Below, piece by piece: positions 27,488 to 39,420 of a DNA stretch of 64,000 nt. The DNA is from Paragorgia papillata. Lineage: Eukaryota > Cnidaria > Anthozoa > Scleralcyonacea > Coralliidae. Under the pieces are notes generated by a model that worked only from the letters and a program-made list of their open reading frames with translations, ran no database searches and had not been told where the DNA came from. How positions within the stretch are numbered: the first letter of the stretch is position 1; every line of letters begins with the position of its first letter. The translations under genes and the position numbers were made by a program. The DNA is taken from positions 4,982,001 through 5,046,000 of the forward strand of contig JAWNZC010000314.1 in assembly GCA_035771165.1 (NCBI GenBank), read 5' to 3'.

Positions 27488-30400
27488 ATAATATTAATAT
27501 ACAAATTCCGAAAGATATTCGAATAGGAACACTTAATGCAAGCGGATTACTAAGTAATGTACCGTATGTCGAACGCTGTTTAAACAATAGTGATATCCTT
27601 GTTATTCAAGAACATTGGCTTTATCCTGATTCTCTGTTGTTTCTCCAATCATTGCATCACGATTTTACCGGCTGGGGAAGGTCGAGTGGTGATTTAAACG
27701 GAAATACTCTTTGGCGAAGAGGCAAAGGTGGCATAGCCATCCTTTGGAGAAAAACATTGAATATTAATATTGAAAAATTGGAAGACCTTGGCAATGATCG
27801 GATTATGGCCATACGGCTTCGAACTGTTGATAAGCGGAATTTTTACATTATAGGAGCATATCTGCCTTCGTCTAATTTACCTATTGGCATATACAGAGCT
27901 TTTGCTGAAGATTTAGAAGATGTCATCAACCAACTTTGCAACCGAGGCTCTTTTATAGTCCTTGGAGACTTTAATTGCCATATAGGTACATTTGGAGGTC
28001 TAAGAAGCTTTATAGAAGTTAATGAAAGAGGTAAACATTTCGTTTGTATGATGCAAAGACTCGCATTAATATCAGTAAACTCCCAACCATTTTGCACGGG
28101 GCCTGTTGAAACATTTTATAATACAAATGGTCTCATGAAAACGACTGTAGATCACATACTAATCAGTGAAGATCATATCGATCTAATTAAATCATGCTAT
28201 GTTGGAGATGACAATAGTCGAAATCTCTCTTACCATCGACCAATCTTCTGTACATTACAAATATGTCCTGAAAACATATTTAAAGAACCAAAGCCTAGAG
28301 TATTTTTTGCATGGAAAAAGATATGTTGTCCTGCTATCAGGGATGATTACCAAACAAAAGTTACTACTGGTCTTAACAATTTGAACGTCAAAGAATCTGA
28401 ACTTGTAGATCTATCTCCAGTTGAAGAGTTAATGAAAGCTATAACAGCTGTATTCCATTCATCCGCTGAACAGTTTATTCCAAAAACTAAATCTAAACAT
28501 TATCTCAAGCCATTTTGGAAACAGGGACTGAAACCTTTTCACGAAAATAGTCGCTATTACAGAAAACTTTGGATTCAGCAAGGGCGCCCTCGTAATTCTG
28601 ACAATCCATTTTTTAAAGATTATAAACAGGCAAAACGAGATTTTAGAAGAGAGCTAAGACGAAAAGCTTATGAATTTGAGTCAAAAGAATATGAAAGGCT
28701 TGAAAATATATTTGAAGTTGACAATAGCGCGTTCCAACGCTTGATGTCCAATAAACGGAAAGAAAGAGGACTACAAACAAACGCTTTAAAAATTGATGGT
28801 AATTTCATAAATGATCCAGAGGAACTTCGTAAAGTATGGAAAGAGCATTATTCCCAATTGTATACTCCCAAAGCTCACCCAAATTTTGATGATGAATTTT
28901 CTGCCTATATTGAAAACTGCGTAAAAGAATATGAAATTAAGAGTCAAGATGCAGTTTATGATGCTTTAGATGAACCTTTTACAAGTGAAGAAGTTGGCGC
29001 AATATGTGCAAAGTTACCAAATGGAAAATCGTCTGGTCCTGATGGTTTGACCTATGAACACATCAAACACGGTGGTTATGCGGCTATTAACGTTATAACT
29101 GTGATACTCAATGCCATCAGATGTATAGAAATAATCCCTAAATCTCTAGCTGTTGGTGATATAATTTCTCTTTTTAAGACCAATAAGAAAAATAGACTTA
29201 ATAAAGACCATTACAGAGGAATAACATTGCTTAATGTTATCGGTAAGATCTTCGAAAGACTAATTTTGAACAGATGGATGCCTTTTTTTGCTGAAAACAA
29301 TTTTCCAAACTGTCTCCAGTATGCCTATCAGAAAGAGAAAAGTTGCGTCGATGCCAGTATGTCTCTACAGGAAGCTATTTTGCACAACATAGAAAATGGT
29401 AGTAAAGTTTATTGTTGTTTTCTTGATTCAACGAAGGCTTTCGACACTGTATGGATTTCTGGCCTTTTCTATAAAATGTACAATTTGGGTATCCAAGGTA
29501 AAACCTGGCGCCTCTTGCAAAATTGGTACAGTAAACTTAGCAGTCGAGTCCTCCTAGACGGTGTGGCTTCGGAAGAATTTCCGGTTCTACAAGGTGTACG
29601 GCAGGGTGGCGTATTATCTCCATGGCTGTTTATGATTTTTAATGATGACTTGCCTAAAATTCTTAGCGAGTGTAACGAACATTTCTGGTTAAATAAACTT
29701 CTATGTAACCCTATTACGGTCGCTGACGATATTACGCTGTTATCTACACGAGTAAAAGGCCTGCAAGAAATGTTATACTCTTTAGAAAAGTATAGCTCGA
29801 AGTGGCGTTTTGAATTTAACCCAGGGAAGACAACCATAGTAACCTTTGGAGAATCAACGCAGAAGTATAACAAGGAGAAGTGTTCGAGAGAATGGACATT
29901 GTACGGTGTTCCAATTAAGGAAAAAAGAACGTGGCCACACGTTGGCATTGAATTATCTGGAAACTTTTCAAGCACAGAAAGGACATTAGAGGCCTGTAAA
30001 AAAGCCAAGTCGGTGATGGCGTGTCTTGTCAACATTGGTGTCCGACCAAATGCATTAAACCCAATATGCGGAGCCAGTTTATGGCGTACAGTTGGTCAAC
30101 CAACAGCACTGTACGGGTGCGAACTTTGGAATAATTTAACAATTAATGAAATAAATTCATTGGAAAGAAGCCAACGATTTAACGCCAAGCGCATTCAAGG
30201 TCTTGATTGGAACACTAGATCAGAAGCAGCTACTGGAAGCTTAGGTTTGTGGTCCATGGAGGGGCAAATTGGAAAAAACAAACTATTGTACTTTGGTCGC
30301 TTATGTCGCTCAAGTGCAACATTAAGATCGAAACAAATATTTATCTCTCGTCTTTTTTCATACCTCGCTGATCCAACAAAACAGCGTCTTGGTTTCATTC

Positions 30401-31011
30401 CGGATATTATCCGAATACTAAAGAAATACAATTTAATAAGTTATTTAACGACTTATACTGACGAACTGTTCTTCCCAACAAAAAACATTTGGAAGAGAAT
30501 TGTCCATGATGAAATAAAAAAATACGAGATCGAAAAATGGAAAAGCGGCATGACAAACAAAGAAGAACTTGGTTTTTACAGGGAAATCCATACCAAATTG
30601 AAACCACTCTATATGTGGGAATTAGCCAAAAGACATCCTTTGGAAAAATCGTTAATAGTTATGCTAGTTAATATTATTTGCGGAAACGTACCTGAAATCT
30701 TCAACTTGTGGACACATAGTGACATCATTCCTCGTTGTATTCTTTGTAACTCACAAATGTGGAACATCAACTACCATTTTATTATGTCGTGTACACATTT
30801 CAACACTTGGCGAAACAAAATGTGGGATGAAATAACTGACGAACTTCCGGTAGATATTCTAGTAAAACTTCATTCTCTAGATGAGGTTGATCTCTATGAG
30901 AGTATTATTAGTGGACAAATTCCTGTTCCTAGTGCAAATCCAACATTAATTGATAAATTCAATTTAATTGTACTAAAGCACATTCGGAAATTATTGAGAC
31001 CACCTAATTAA
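27484..31011 (+). CDS. LINE ORF2: endonuclease-reverse transcriptase
   Basis: 1175 codons without a stop. An N-terminal APE-type endonuclease (QEHWLYPDS, VLGDFNCHIG, TTVDHILISED, SYHRPIFC) is followed by reverse transcriptase from about residue 500 (NGKSSGPDGLTYEHIKHGG, CFLDSTKAFDTVW, GVRQGGVLSPWLF, and VADD at the catalytic box, usually YADD/FADD). A C-terminal zinc knuckle of spacing CX2CX9HX4C (from RCILC) lies near residues 1080-1100. The frame opens with GTG overlapping the ORF1 stop (GTGA). The next Met is near residue 108, so termination-reinitiation or an altered ATGA is likely. This enzyme would nick target DNA and copy LINE RNA. Clade not assigned. Confidence 0.9.
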   Translation: MNNINIQIPKDIRIGTLNASGLLSNVPYVERCLNNSDILVIQEHWLYPDSLLFLQSLHHDFTGWGRSSGDLNGNTLWRRGKGGIAILWRKTLNINIEKLEDLGNDRIMAIRLRTVDKRNFYIIGAYLPSSNLPIGIYRAFAEDLEDVINQLCNRGSFIVLGDFNCHIGTFGGLRSFIEVNERGKHFVCMMQRLALISVNSQPFCTGPVETFYNTNGLMKTTVDHILISEDHIDLIKSCYVGDDNSRNLSYHRPIFCTLQICPENIFKEPKPRVFFAWKKICCPAIRDDYQTKVTTGLNNLNVKESELVDLSPVEELMKAITAVFHSSAEQFIPKTKSKHYLKPFWKQGLKPFHENSRYYRKLWIQQGRPRNSDNPFFKDYKQAKRDFRRELRRKAYEFESKEYERLENIFEVDNSAFQRLMSNKRKERGLQTNALKIDGNFINDPEELRKVWKEHYSQLYTPKAHPNFDDEFSAYIENCVKEYEIKSQDAVYDALDEPFTSEEVGAICAKLPNGKSSGPDGLTYEHIKHGGYAAINVITVILNAIRCIEIIPKSLAVGDIISLFKTNKKNRLNKDHYRGITLLNVIGKIFERLILNRWMPFFAENNFPNCLQYAYQKEKSCVDASMSLQEAILHNIENGSKVYCCFLDSTKAFDTVWISGLFYKMYNLGIQGKTWRLLQNWYSKLSSRVLLDGVASEEFPVLQGVRQGGVLSPWLFMIFNDDLPKILSECNEHFWLNKLLCNPITVADDITLLSTRVKGLQEMLYSLEKYSSKWRFEFNPGKTTIVTFGESTQKYNKEKCSREWTLYGVPIKEKRTWPHVGIELSGNFSSTERTLEACKKAKSVMACLVNIGVRPNALNPICGASLWRTVGQPTALYGCELWNNLTINEINSLERSQRFNAKRIQGLDWNTRSEAATGSLGLWSMEGQIGKNKLLYFGRLCRSSATLRSKQIFISRLFSYLADPTKQRLGFIPDIIRILKKYNLISYLTTYTDELFFPTKNIWKRIVHDEIKKYEIEKWKSGMTNKEELGFYREIHTKLKPLYMWELAKRHPLEKSLIVMLVNIICGNVPEIFNLWTHSDIIPRCILCNSQMWNINYHFIMSCTHFNTWRNKMWDEITDELPVDILVKLHSLDEVDLYESIISGQIPVPSANPTLIDKFNLIVLKHIRKLLRPPN

Positions 31012-31119
31012 TTTTCTTATATTAGGTAAATTGTTAAATTATTTATTTGTTAAAGTACTTATTTATATATATTACATTTAAAATTTTGTAAATATCTTCA
31101 GAATTGGAGGAATTAAAAT

Positions 31120-31300
<181 letters not shown>

Positions 31301-31453
31301 TCGTATAAATACAAAAGATAAACGAATACGGTAACGTTTAATCCGAAACGCCAACAAAACGTTTGCTTATAAAACGGTTAGTACTTCAAAACACACTTAC
31401 TTTCCTCCAATCCGAAAGGAATTCCCTGGACACAGAGACATAGAGTCAGGCAC

Positions 31454-32215
31454 AATCTCGTACCCAGCGCCTGCGATCCTTTTGGCTACTACCAAGAATC
31501 AGAGGCTCTGGGAAACTCCGATGAAACTCGTCATCTGATTGGTTAGTTTAAAAACAGTAAAATTTCAAATAGTGTGCACGTTGCTAACTTGTTTAATCGA
31601 TTTCTCGACGTTCTGTAACACATAATTATACACGACAGACCCAAAATATAATTGAACACATGAAATAATTCAAAACAGCAACAATACCGACAATTTACAA
31701 GTTAAAACTATTATTATTGTCGCTTCGTCGCCAAACAAACATCCATCGTCTGACTCGTCTCGTAATTCTTCGCAGTTTCGTCTCAGAACTTTAAACTTAT
31801 ATTAGAGAATACAAGGTCGATGTAGTTTAGCTAAAATTCCTGGCAAAAAGTACAATTTCTTACCTGAGCGGCTGAGCCGATTACTGCCGAGTGCTGACGG
31901 CGACGCGGACATTTAAAACACACTCGTCAAATCGTCTGGTTGACGATTTTGAGAAAAGCGAAGAAAGGCCATTTGTATCGATTGTATTGTCGAGAGCTTT
32001 GTAAAACATGTTGGGCCTTTTTTATCGGTAAACAAATATTTTTCCTGGTCTTCCAACAAGCGAACGATCGTCGATGATTGTTACAAATTATAGGGAACTG
32101 GGAACCAGAGGACTGGGAACAAAAACCCAATTTTGGGGTCTTTTTCATCGGAGTTTCCCAGAGCCTCCGTTCCTTGGTAATGACCAAAAGGATCGCAGGC
32201 TCTGGGTACGAGATT
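31454..32215. mobile_element. DNA transposon 1 in signal exon, 11-bp target duplication
   Basis: 762 bp with about 70-bp inverted ends (AATCTCGTACCCAGCGCCTG and complement). It is flanked by an exact repeat GAGTCAGGCAC at 31443-31453 and 32216-32226. The uninterrupted sequence exists in sister exons. No transposase. MULE-like by ends and target size. Confidence 0.85.
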
Positions 32216-32231
32216 GAGTCAGGCACCAAAC

Positions 32232-33620
32232 CAACCTCGTACCCAGGGTCTTATCTCCGCTCCCCCGCCCCCGCCCACCGCTGCGAAAAGACCCTGGTCC
32301 AGGCTGGTCACGTGCTGCCCAAAATATGGGCAGTACAAAATAAATTTAGTGTGGGTAGGGTGGTACAAAAAACTTTCTCGACTTACCGACCGGAGTAGTG
32401 TTTATACAAAACGCAAAACATCTGGCCAGATGAAATGTCACGATTCACGAAAGGTGCACAACGGCTTGGAGAAACAATCCGAAACGAGATATAATTTAAT
32501 AAGAATGCCAAAGTCTCAAAGATCAATATTTTGCTGGCTTTGTAGCGCTGGCGACATGTGTTATTGATGGGAGAATATTCGTTTTAAGCATTCGAATCAC
32601 GAGGCTTTTAACTGGACGTATTCACTTAAATATAACGGCAGCTTTCACGTGTGGTATTCAACAACGTACAGGTGAAACACATACGTATTTTATTGTTTAT
32701 ATTGAGAGTTTGAAACAGTCTTCCATTTCATTATCAACTGTGAGGTTTACTGTGCTGCGTTGTATTGGCCATTTCTCATGCGGACAAAATTATGGTCAGT
32801 CATCCACGAACATGATAATTGATAAATATATTTGATATAAAATGCCAATTTTCAAGTTCATTTTAAAAAGGTTAGTCGATATCCGTTCCTATTATATTTT
32901 AAACAATTGGCGAGGGACTATCACAGCGCATTCAGAAATGCAGACAGATGACAACAAAGGTTCAACATTTCACCTTTGCCTTATTAAATGTGTCTAGTGT
33001 CTTGCTATATCATTATAGAATGATCTTGGTTTCAAATATTTTACTATATTAGTACTGTTTATTTTTGTTTATTTGTCGTTGATTAATACTATTGTTCGAT
33101 ATTTTAATATACTTTGCCGAATGGAGGAGCGGCAACAGTTTTCGTAGTGGCGTATTCATATTTCATGATCAAGCGACGAAAGATCAAATTTGCGGAGTAA
33201 CTGGAGTTTATATAATTAGAAAAATGATAATAAGATATCGATTAATCGACTATATGTATTGTATAATTTAAGCGCCCAGGTTGATGATTATTAAACGAAT
33301 GGGAACATCAAAAACTTTCTTCATTGTAAACTTAAATAAACACAGCGGTTTATTATAAATTAAAAACAATAGCTGTCAAAACAACTTGTTTCAATTTTAA
33401 AATCGTATCACCGGTTTAACCATTCATTTCAAAATCTAATACCAGAAAACAAAACAACATACGTATACATGCATTTCTTCGACTATTCCAGCGAGGTCAA
33501 GCATTGATACGCATTGATCGAAAATTTTGATAGACGACACGTGACCAGCCTGGACCAGGGTCTTTTCGCAGCGGTGGGCGGGGTCGGGGGAGCGGAGATA
33601 AGACCCTGGATACGAGGTTG
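32232..33620. mobile_element. DNA transposon 2 in signal exon, 9-bp target duplication
   Basis: 1389 bp with inverted ends of about 85 bp (CAACCTCGTACCCAGGGTCT, then GC-rich CCCGCCCACCGCTGCGAAAA). It is flanked by GCACCAAAC at 32223-32231 and 33621-33629. Its left target repeat overlaps the right target repeat of transposon 1, so it landed beside it. Same family as 46093-47039 and 11345-14450. No transposase. Confidence 0.87.
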
Positions 33621-33668
33621 GCACCAAACTACCAAAAGGCAAACGCACCAACGATGTTTTTCATGCAT

Positions 33669-34047
33669 CTTGACGAAGATCTGATGTTATACTGATATAC
33701 CAGTATATAAAGGATTCTTCCAGTTGACTAGTCAAGATCCAAATGAAAGGCATGCACAGCAGTTTGTCTTACTTTTTAAATTTTCGCACACCGGAAAGTT
33801 TTTAATTTAGACATTGAAATTACGTGATTCTGATTGGTTAAATTTTTATTGGTTTTTGGAATAACCGTTGTGACTTTCAATGCACACCAATGTAAATTAT
33901 ACACAACAGGAGTATGTCTCGCTGTTCAAATTTCGGTGTAACAGATGTTTTAATTAGGATATCGAAACTACGTTGTCGTATTTTGGTTTAACCCTTTCCC
34001 GTATAGTTGGTCGATTATCCCCATGAGGAGTATATACTATTACTATT
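33669..34047 (-). promoter_or_regulatory. Promoter copy upstream of the split signal exon
   Basis: Retains the conserved block with TTTATATACTGG (minus strand) about 38 bases from the ATG and the same upstream sequence as at 36.4 kb. Its exon is broken, so any transcript would run into transposon sequence. Confidence 0.45.
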
Positions 34048-34437
34048 AAGGACCTGTTTATATGGAGGCAAGTTACCCGGCCAGCCGAATTACTCGGCAC
34101 ATGGCGAGTCCCCGGTCGGTAGAGCAAACATTGTTTTTCCACCGCAGTGTTTATATGAGACAGACGAGTAACTCGCCCTGGCGAGAACTCGGCACTGGCA
34201 GCCGGGATCTCGGAAAGGTGAGATAAACATTTCCCGGGTAACTCCGGGACTTTAGCCCGGGTAACTCGGCATAGCGGGATGAATTTTCTATATTCGTTAC
34301 TTCATGTCACTTTCGTTGCTGATAATCTTCTCAACCCGTCAGGTAACTCGCTTTCAAAAAACAGAACGTAAAGTTTATTCCGGCAAATCGGGTAACTCGG
34401 CTGACCGAGTAACTCGCCGGCCATATAAACAGGCCCT
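34048..34437. mobile_element. MITE, GAGTAACTCGG family
   Basis: Copy of the element at 1152-1625, with the ends GGACCTGTTTATATGGAGGC and CCATATAAACAGGCC. Confidence 0.65.
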
Positions 34438-34865
34438 AAGGCCCTGTTCACATGAGGCGAGTTATCTCGGGGGGTAGGGTTATCTCTATCCCACGAGATA
34501 ACTCGGTGTTAGTTTATTTCCATGTTAAAAAAGTAAACCATTCACATGAGACCGAGATAACTCAGGGGATGGGGATTACTCGGTCGGAGCGATAGGGTAA
34601 CCCTAGCCCCCGAGTTATCCCTACCTCCATGTGAACGCTTTCACCCGAGTTATCTCGAGGGGTAGGGTCAACTTGGGCATGCGTATTTATGCTGTTGCTT
34701 GGGATAACTCGGGGTGAAGCGTTCACATGAAGCTTGGGTTATCTCGGGGTTCAGGGACAACTCGGTAGTTGCGTTTTATCATGTGAAAAAAAGTCAACTT
34801 TGAACCTAGCCCCCGAGTTATCCTATACCCACCGAGGTAACTCGCCTCATGTGAACAGGCCCTTA
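34438..34865. mobile_element. MITE (GTTCACATGAGGCGAGTTA family)
   Basis: Ends AAGGCCCTGTTCACATGAGG and CCTCATGTGAACAGGCCCTT are inverted. The interior has inverted GAGTTATCTCGG motifs. A partial relative lies at about 21640-21790. It abuts the previous MITE. Confidence 0.65.
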
Positions 34866-34879
34866 TATACAGAATTCGT

Positions 34880-35120
34880 TGACATAGGTTTCGGCAACAG
34901 CCTCCGTAGCTCAGTGCATGGTCAGAGCGCTACACTAGTATCGCAGGGTCGCGGTTTCGATTCCTAGTCGGAAGACCTTGATTTTGCATTTTCGTAACTG
35001 GTCCCTGTTTGGTCTTAACACTCAAGATTTTCCTTCACCAAATCCCCTTAGAACATGCCCTATATATAGTATCATATACAGTGCATGTATATGTAGCTGA
35101 ATTTGTGGTTATGGCACAGG
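34880..35120 (+). mobile_element. tRNA-derived SINE
   Basis: An A-box-like GTAGCTCAGTGCATGGTCAG and a B-box-like GGTTTCGATTCC sit about 40 bases apart, followed by a body (CTGGTCCCTGTTTGGTCTTA, TTTTCCTTCACCAAATCCCC). Copies at 39170-39420, 41100-41300 and inverted at 40565-41040. Confidence 0.75.
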
Positions 35121-36260
35121 GAGCCCATCTTGGCAACGCGTGGGCACCCTGTGGCGGACTCGAAAGACGCGCGGGGGACTGTGGCACACGATCATGGTGT
35201 GTTTAGGAAAATAATAAAGGGATGAAACACGAATTATTCCTTGTTTTGAACATCGTTTTAAGCACCTATAGGTATTAAAATTGTAAGACAATGAGCGAAG
35301 TAGTTGTGATAATGATTCATTTATCAAAATATAAATCAAAATGATGCAAAATCTCAACTTTTAGCCGTGATTTTACAGCTAAATTACATACCGTATTTTC
35401 GGGAGATGTGTTCCGCAAGTAGCTAGGACACTACATCATCGTTGACACTTCGGATAGCTATGAAATCCTACGATAAGCTTTTCGGATAAAGCGGGAAGTC
35501 TCAGCATTATTGATTTATTGCACGTTCATCTGACTCTGAGTTGCGGTCGGTTTCAGTATTCTAACGGTGGCTCCCAACGATACGAGATGTCCTGGCTACT
35601 TGCGGAACACATTAATTCCACGTTGAACGTTTGGTATTTCATCCCTTATATTTTTTCTTCTCCCTCCCCACCTTTCCCCCCGTTTTCCCCTTTTTTCCGC
35701 CTTTTTTCCCGCTTCCGGTAACCGTTTTCCGGTTTTTTACTAAATCCCCTGCCACAGTCCCCCGCGCGTCTTTCGAAACCGCCACAGGTGCCCACGCGCT
35801 GCCAAGATGGGCTCCCTGTGGTTATGGTTGGTGTTGGGGCCAGGTCCGATATATGAAGCACCTGGGTTATATTGCAGACGAAATTAAGAAAGGAATATGT
35901 TAAAACATATAGTCAGAGCGAAGTGAAAAGGTGGTAAATTACCGAGAATAGTTTTTCTAACGAAATACTAGTGGATGACCTTTTACTCTGATGGAGGGCT
36001 CTGTTCGAAACGTCAGTATTTCGTTATAAAAACTAATCTCGGCAGTTTACCACCTTTTTACTTTGCTCTATCTAAAACATTGCTACGTAGCACTCTACTT
36101 TTTTACACTAATGTATTAAGTTACTAACATTGATATACAAGCGTTTGCGGGACATATTTAACAGCGTATAAATACAACAGATAAACAAATGCGGTAACGT
36201 TTAATCCGAAACGCCAACAAAACGTTTGCTTAAAAAACGGTTACTTCAAAACACACTTAC

Positions 36261-36357
36261 TTTCCTCCAATCCGAAAGGAATTCCGTGGACACAGAGACA
36301 TAGAGTCAGGCACCAAACTACCAAAAGGCAAATGCACCAACGATGTTTTTCATGCAT
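36261..36357 (-). CDS. Signal-peptide exon, best first exon of gene B
   Basis: 32 codons plus one base: an MHEKHRW start, a hydrophobic CLLVVWCLTLCLCV core, then IPFGLEE, ending in phase 1 at GTAAGT. It joins in frame to the propeptide exon at 24255-24317. Of the copies in the window this is the closest intact one upstream of gene B, and its TATA-like element (TTTATATACTGG, about 36391-36402) is unbroken. It directs the zymogen to the secretory pathway. Two ATGs (36355-36357 and 36351-36353) are possible. Confidence 0.65.
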
Positions 36358-36730
36358 CTTGACGAAGATCTGATGTTATACTGATATACCAGTATATAAA
36401 GGATTCTTCCAGTTGACTTGTCAAGATCCAAATGAAAGGCACAGCAGTTTGTCTTACTCTTTTAAATTTTCGCACAACGGAAAGTTTTTAATTTAGACAT
36501 TGAAATTACGTGATTCTGATTGATTACATTTTTATTGGTTTTTGGAATAACCGTTGTGACTTTCAATGCACACCAATGTAAATTATACGCAACAGCAGTA
36601 TGTCTCGCTGTTCAAATTTCGGTGTAACAGATGTTTTAATTAGGATATCGAAAATACGTTGTTGTATTTTGGTTTAACCCTTTCCCGTATAGTTGTTCGA
36701 TTATCCCCATGAGGAGTATATACTATTACT
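36358..36730 (-). promoter_or_regulatory. Promoter of the intact signal exon
   Basis: Conserved block shared with 776-1120, 33669-34047 and 42325-42700. It carries a full TATA-like motif about 38 bases upstream of the ATG and ATTGG/CCAAT on the opposite strand near 36534. Regulatory role inferred from conservation and position. Confidence 0.5.
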
Positions 36731-37004
36731 ATTAAGGACCTGTTTATATGGAGGCGAGTTACCCGGCCAGCCGAATTACTCGGTGCATGGCGAGTTCCCA
36801 GTCGGTAGAGCAAACACTGTTTTCCCCACCGCAGTGTTTATATGAGACAGACGAGTAACTCACCCTGGCGAGAACTCGACACTGGCAGCTGGGATCTCGG
36901 AAAGGTGAGATAAACATTTCCCCATATAAACACTTTTGCCCGGGTAACTCGGCATAGCGGGATGAATTTTCTATATTCGTTACTTTATGTCACTTTCGTT
37001 GCTG

Positions 37005-38300
37005 AAAATGATTTGGCAGAACAGAAAGTTTGAGCCCCATGCCATTTCGATAAGTGGTGGGTAACATTGTCTAATCAATATCATGATATTAAAAGATGTT
37101 TTCATGCTGGGGTCGATATGGTATATGAACCGTTAATTTAATAACTGACTTGCAATGTTGACAACAACTGCATAATTATAATTAGCGAGAATATTCTATA
37201 CATTTATAAATTAGATTGTACAAGCAGTCTGTTGCCAGTTTACTCCATATAGGACGCATAGCTCAATTGGTAATATGCCAGACATGATTATCTAAAGTGT
37301 GACTTCAAATACATTTCTTGTTTAAATTTTTAAATTGCTTTCGCTATGTCAGATAATAGTAAAACTTCTCTTCGTAGCTTCTGGGTGAATCTCAGTGAAA
37401 CTAATTAATATCTCCGTGAAATTGATTTTGTAAATTACAAACGAGCTATCTTACATAATTTATGCTTAAATCCAATTATTAAATTTACGAGACTTCTTCG
37501 CAAATCGTTCAAATTAACGTATTCAAACGGTATTATACCATGCCTTCAAATTAGTCGCCTCGCGCGTTGTCCTAACTGATAGTTTGGTTGCAAAGTGGCT
37601 AGTGGATTAAAAGTAATTCTTCTTGAAGACACACACGTATACCCATGCATGTATATAATTCTGGACTTTTTACATACAGTATAATTTATACAGTAATTCA
37701 TATACACTATCACTCTGCATTTTACAGCTCGAATGTAACCAATCCCTTTTGTAAAAAAATTGTCTTATGTTTTGCAACAGAATGTTGAACATTGGAAAAG
37801 TTGATGTAGTATTTAATAAACGAGCAGGAGTGTTTTATCAGTTATAAAGACACGAGGCGAAGCTGAGTGTTTTTATATCTGATAAAACACGAACTATACG
37901 AGTTTTTTGAACGGCTTCAAAAACGAACCACTTGGTAAGTTCATTGGCGTAGCAAGTTTGGAAAATAACCTTGTCTAAGCCGAGAAAATCAAAGCTAAAG
38001 TTTATGTAAATTAGGAGGTATCTTTATCACATATAAAGACACTGATTAAACTTTAATTTCTTTTGAATTTTCCTCATGAATTATTATTGAGTTTTTGAAG
38101 TAATATATCAAAACGTATACCTTTTGTATATCGCGACAGTTAAAAAAAGTTCATTCATTCAGTCCGCGTAATTTAATCAAAAAGTTAAGTGGTTCGGGAC
38201 GGGGTGGCTGTTTAAACGTATTGTCTATACCTCATGTGTCAACCATTATTAAGTATAGCTACACAACAATGTAACATGCACTGGAAATCCCCCCATGTGA
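37005..38300. repeat. Duplicated-unit body (also 42800-43810, partly 26407-26938)
   Basis: About 1.3 kb shared with the 42.8-43.8 kb region at high identity. It includes a foldback at about 37820-37900 (GTGTTTTATCAG...CTGATAAAACAC). No coding potential. Confidence 0.75.
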
Positions 38301-38597
38301 AGTGAAGTGATGCATGCATGCAGTAGCCTTTTGTGTCCGTCACGCACACTTAAGTCAATTTATTTTTCAGTGAAAAATATATAAGAAAGGGAACTGATTT
38401 CTATATCAGTCATTTCAATTCGCATCGGCCTTTGCCGGCGATCCCCCAAACTTGTGTGTCCATACCACAGTAGCAGCCACTCGTGCATACATATTTAGTA
38501 ATAGTGAATATATACTAATCGAAGCACGCGATGTTTCATCCTAATCAATTAACAATCTCAAACTTCATGTCTAAACTGCTCATGAGGATATAGGAGG

Positions 38598-38905
38598 CAT
38601 GAGTGGCACAAGCTGTTAGCGCGCTGCCTCTCACTACTGAAATTAAGCCCAGTCAAAAGGGGTTAGTACTCGTATGGGTGACCAACTTAGCTTCATGTGT
38701 GAGTAGATCTAGAGTTGGTTCTCTCCTGTGCTTCGAGGGTTTTTCACCGGGTTCTCTGGTTTTCCTCCCCTCCGCAAAATCAGCACCATAGTTTGCCCAG
38801 CTAATCTACAAACTAGTTCCATCAGGGGGGTGAGGGTCATTGGATTATCAATATCTAAATACTGTCATATGTTATACCCTCAATAAATAAAGTCGTTTTA
38901 CTTTA
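38598..38905 (+). mobile_element. 5S rRNA-derived SINE
   Basis: The head GCGCTGCCTCTCACTACTGA, TTAAGCCCAGTCAAAAGG and GTATGGGTGACC is 5S-like. The standard body and an AATAAATAAAG tail follow. More diverged than the other copies. Confidence 0.75.
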
Positions 38906-39169
38906 CACTTTTACCCAAGATGTATTTGGCTGCTCACCCTCAGATTTTCTTTGTAAAATATCGTCGCTCTTCTCTCTTATCTTCAACTGATCGTTTCCTA
39001 AACGAAAAAACCGTTATCATGTCAATATACTTGTAGTATATAGGTAATATTTAGCATTTCACTCCATTAAACTACATATGTTCTAAAGGTTTTTGGTAAA
39101 GGAAATTCTCGAGTGTAAGAATATATACGACCAAGCCAGGACCATTCTTTACCGGTATTACCACCATTA

Positions 39170-39420
39170 TATACAGAATTCGTTGACATAGGTTTCGGCA
39201 ACAGCCTCCGTAGCTCAGTGCATGGTCAGAGCGGTACACTAGTATCGCAAGGTCGCGGGTTCGATTCCTAGTCGGAAGGCCTTGATTTTGCATTTTACTG
39301 GTTCCTGTTTGGTCTTAACACTCAAGATTTTCCTTCACCAAATCCCCTTAGAACATACCCTATATATAGTATCATATACAGTGCATGTATATGTAGCTGA
39401 ATTTGTGGTTATGGTTGGTG
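39170..39420 (+). mobile_element. tRNA-derived SINE
   Basis: Near-identical to 34880-35120 (CCTCCGTAGCTCAGTGCATG, GCGGGTTCGATTCCTAGTCG). Together with the following hairpin repeat it marks the start of another duplicated unit. Confidence 0.75.

Larger units (their letters stand above)
31401..33668 (-). pseudogene. Signal-peptide exon split by two transposons
   Basis: The 3' part of the exon (31401-31453, with donor) and the 5' part (33621-33668, start ATG at 33666-33668) are 2.17 kb apart. Two inverted-repeat elements (31454-32215 and 32232-33620), each with its own target duplication, lie between. The intact exon is seen at 36261-36357. This copy can no longer encode the signal peptide unless both elements are removed. 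Confidence 0.85.

Noticed and set aside
34900..34975. Genuine tRNA gene
   Set aside because: A and B boxes are present, but no convincing acceptor stem or anticodon arm was seen, and the sequence recurs with the same SINE body at 39.2 and 41.1 kb.
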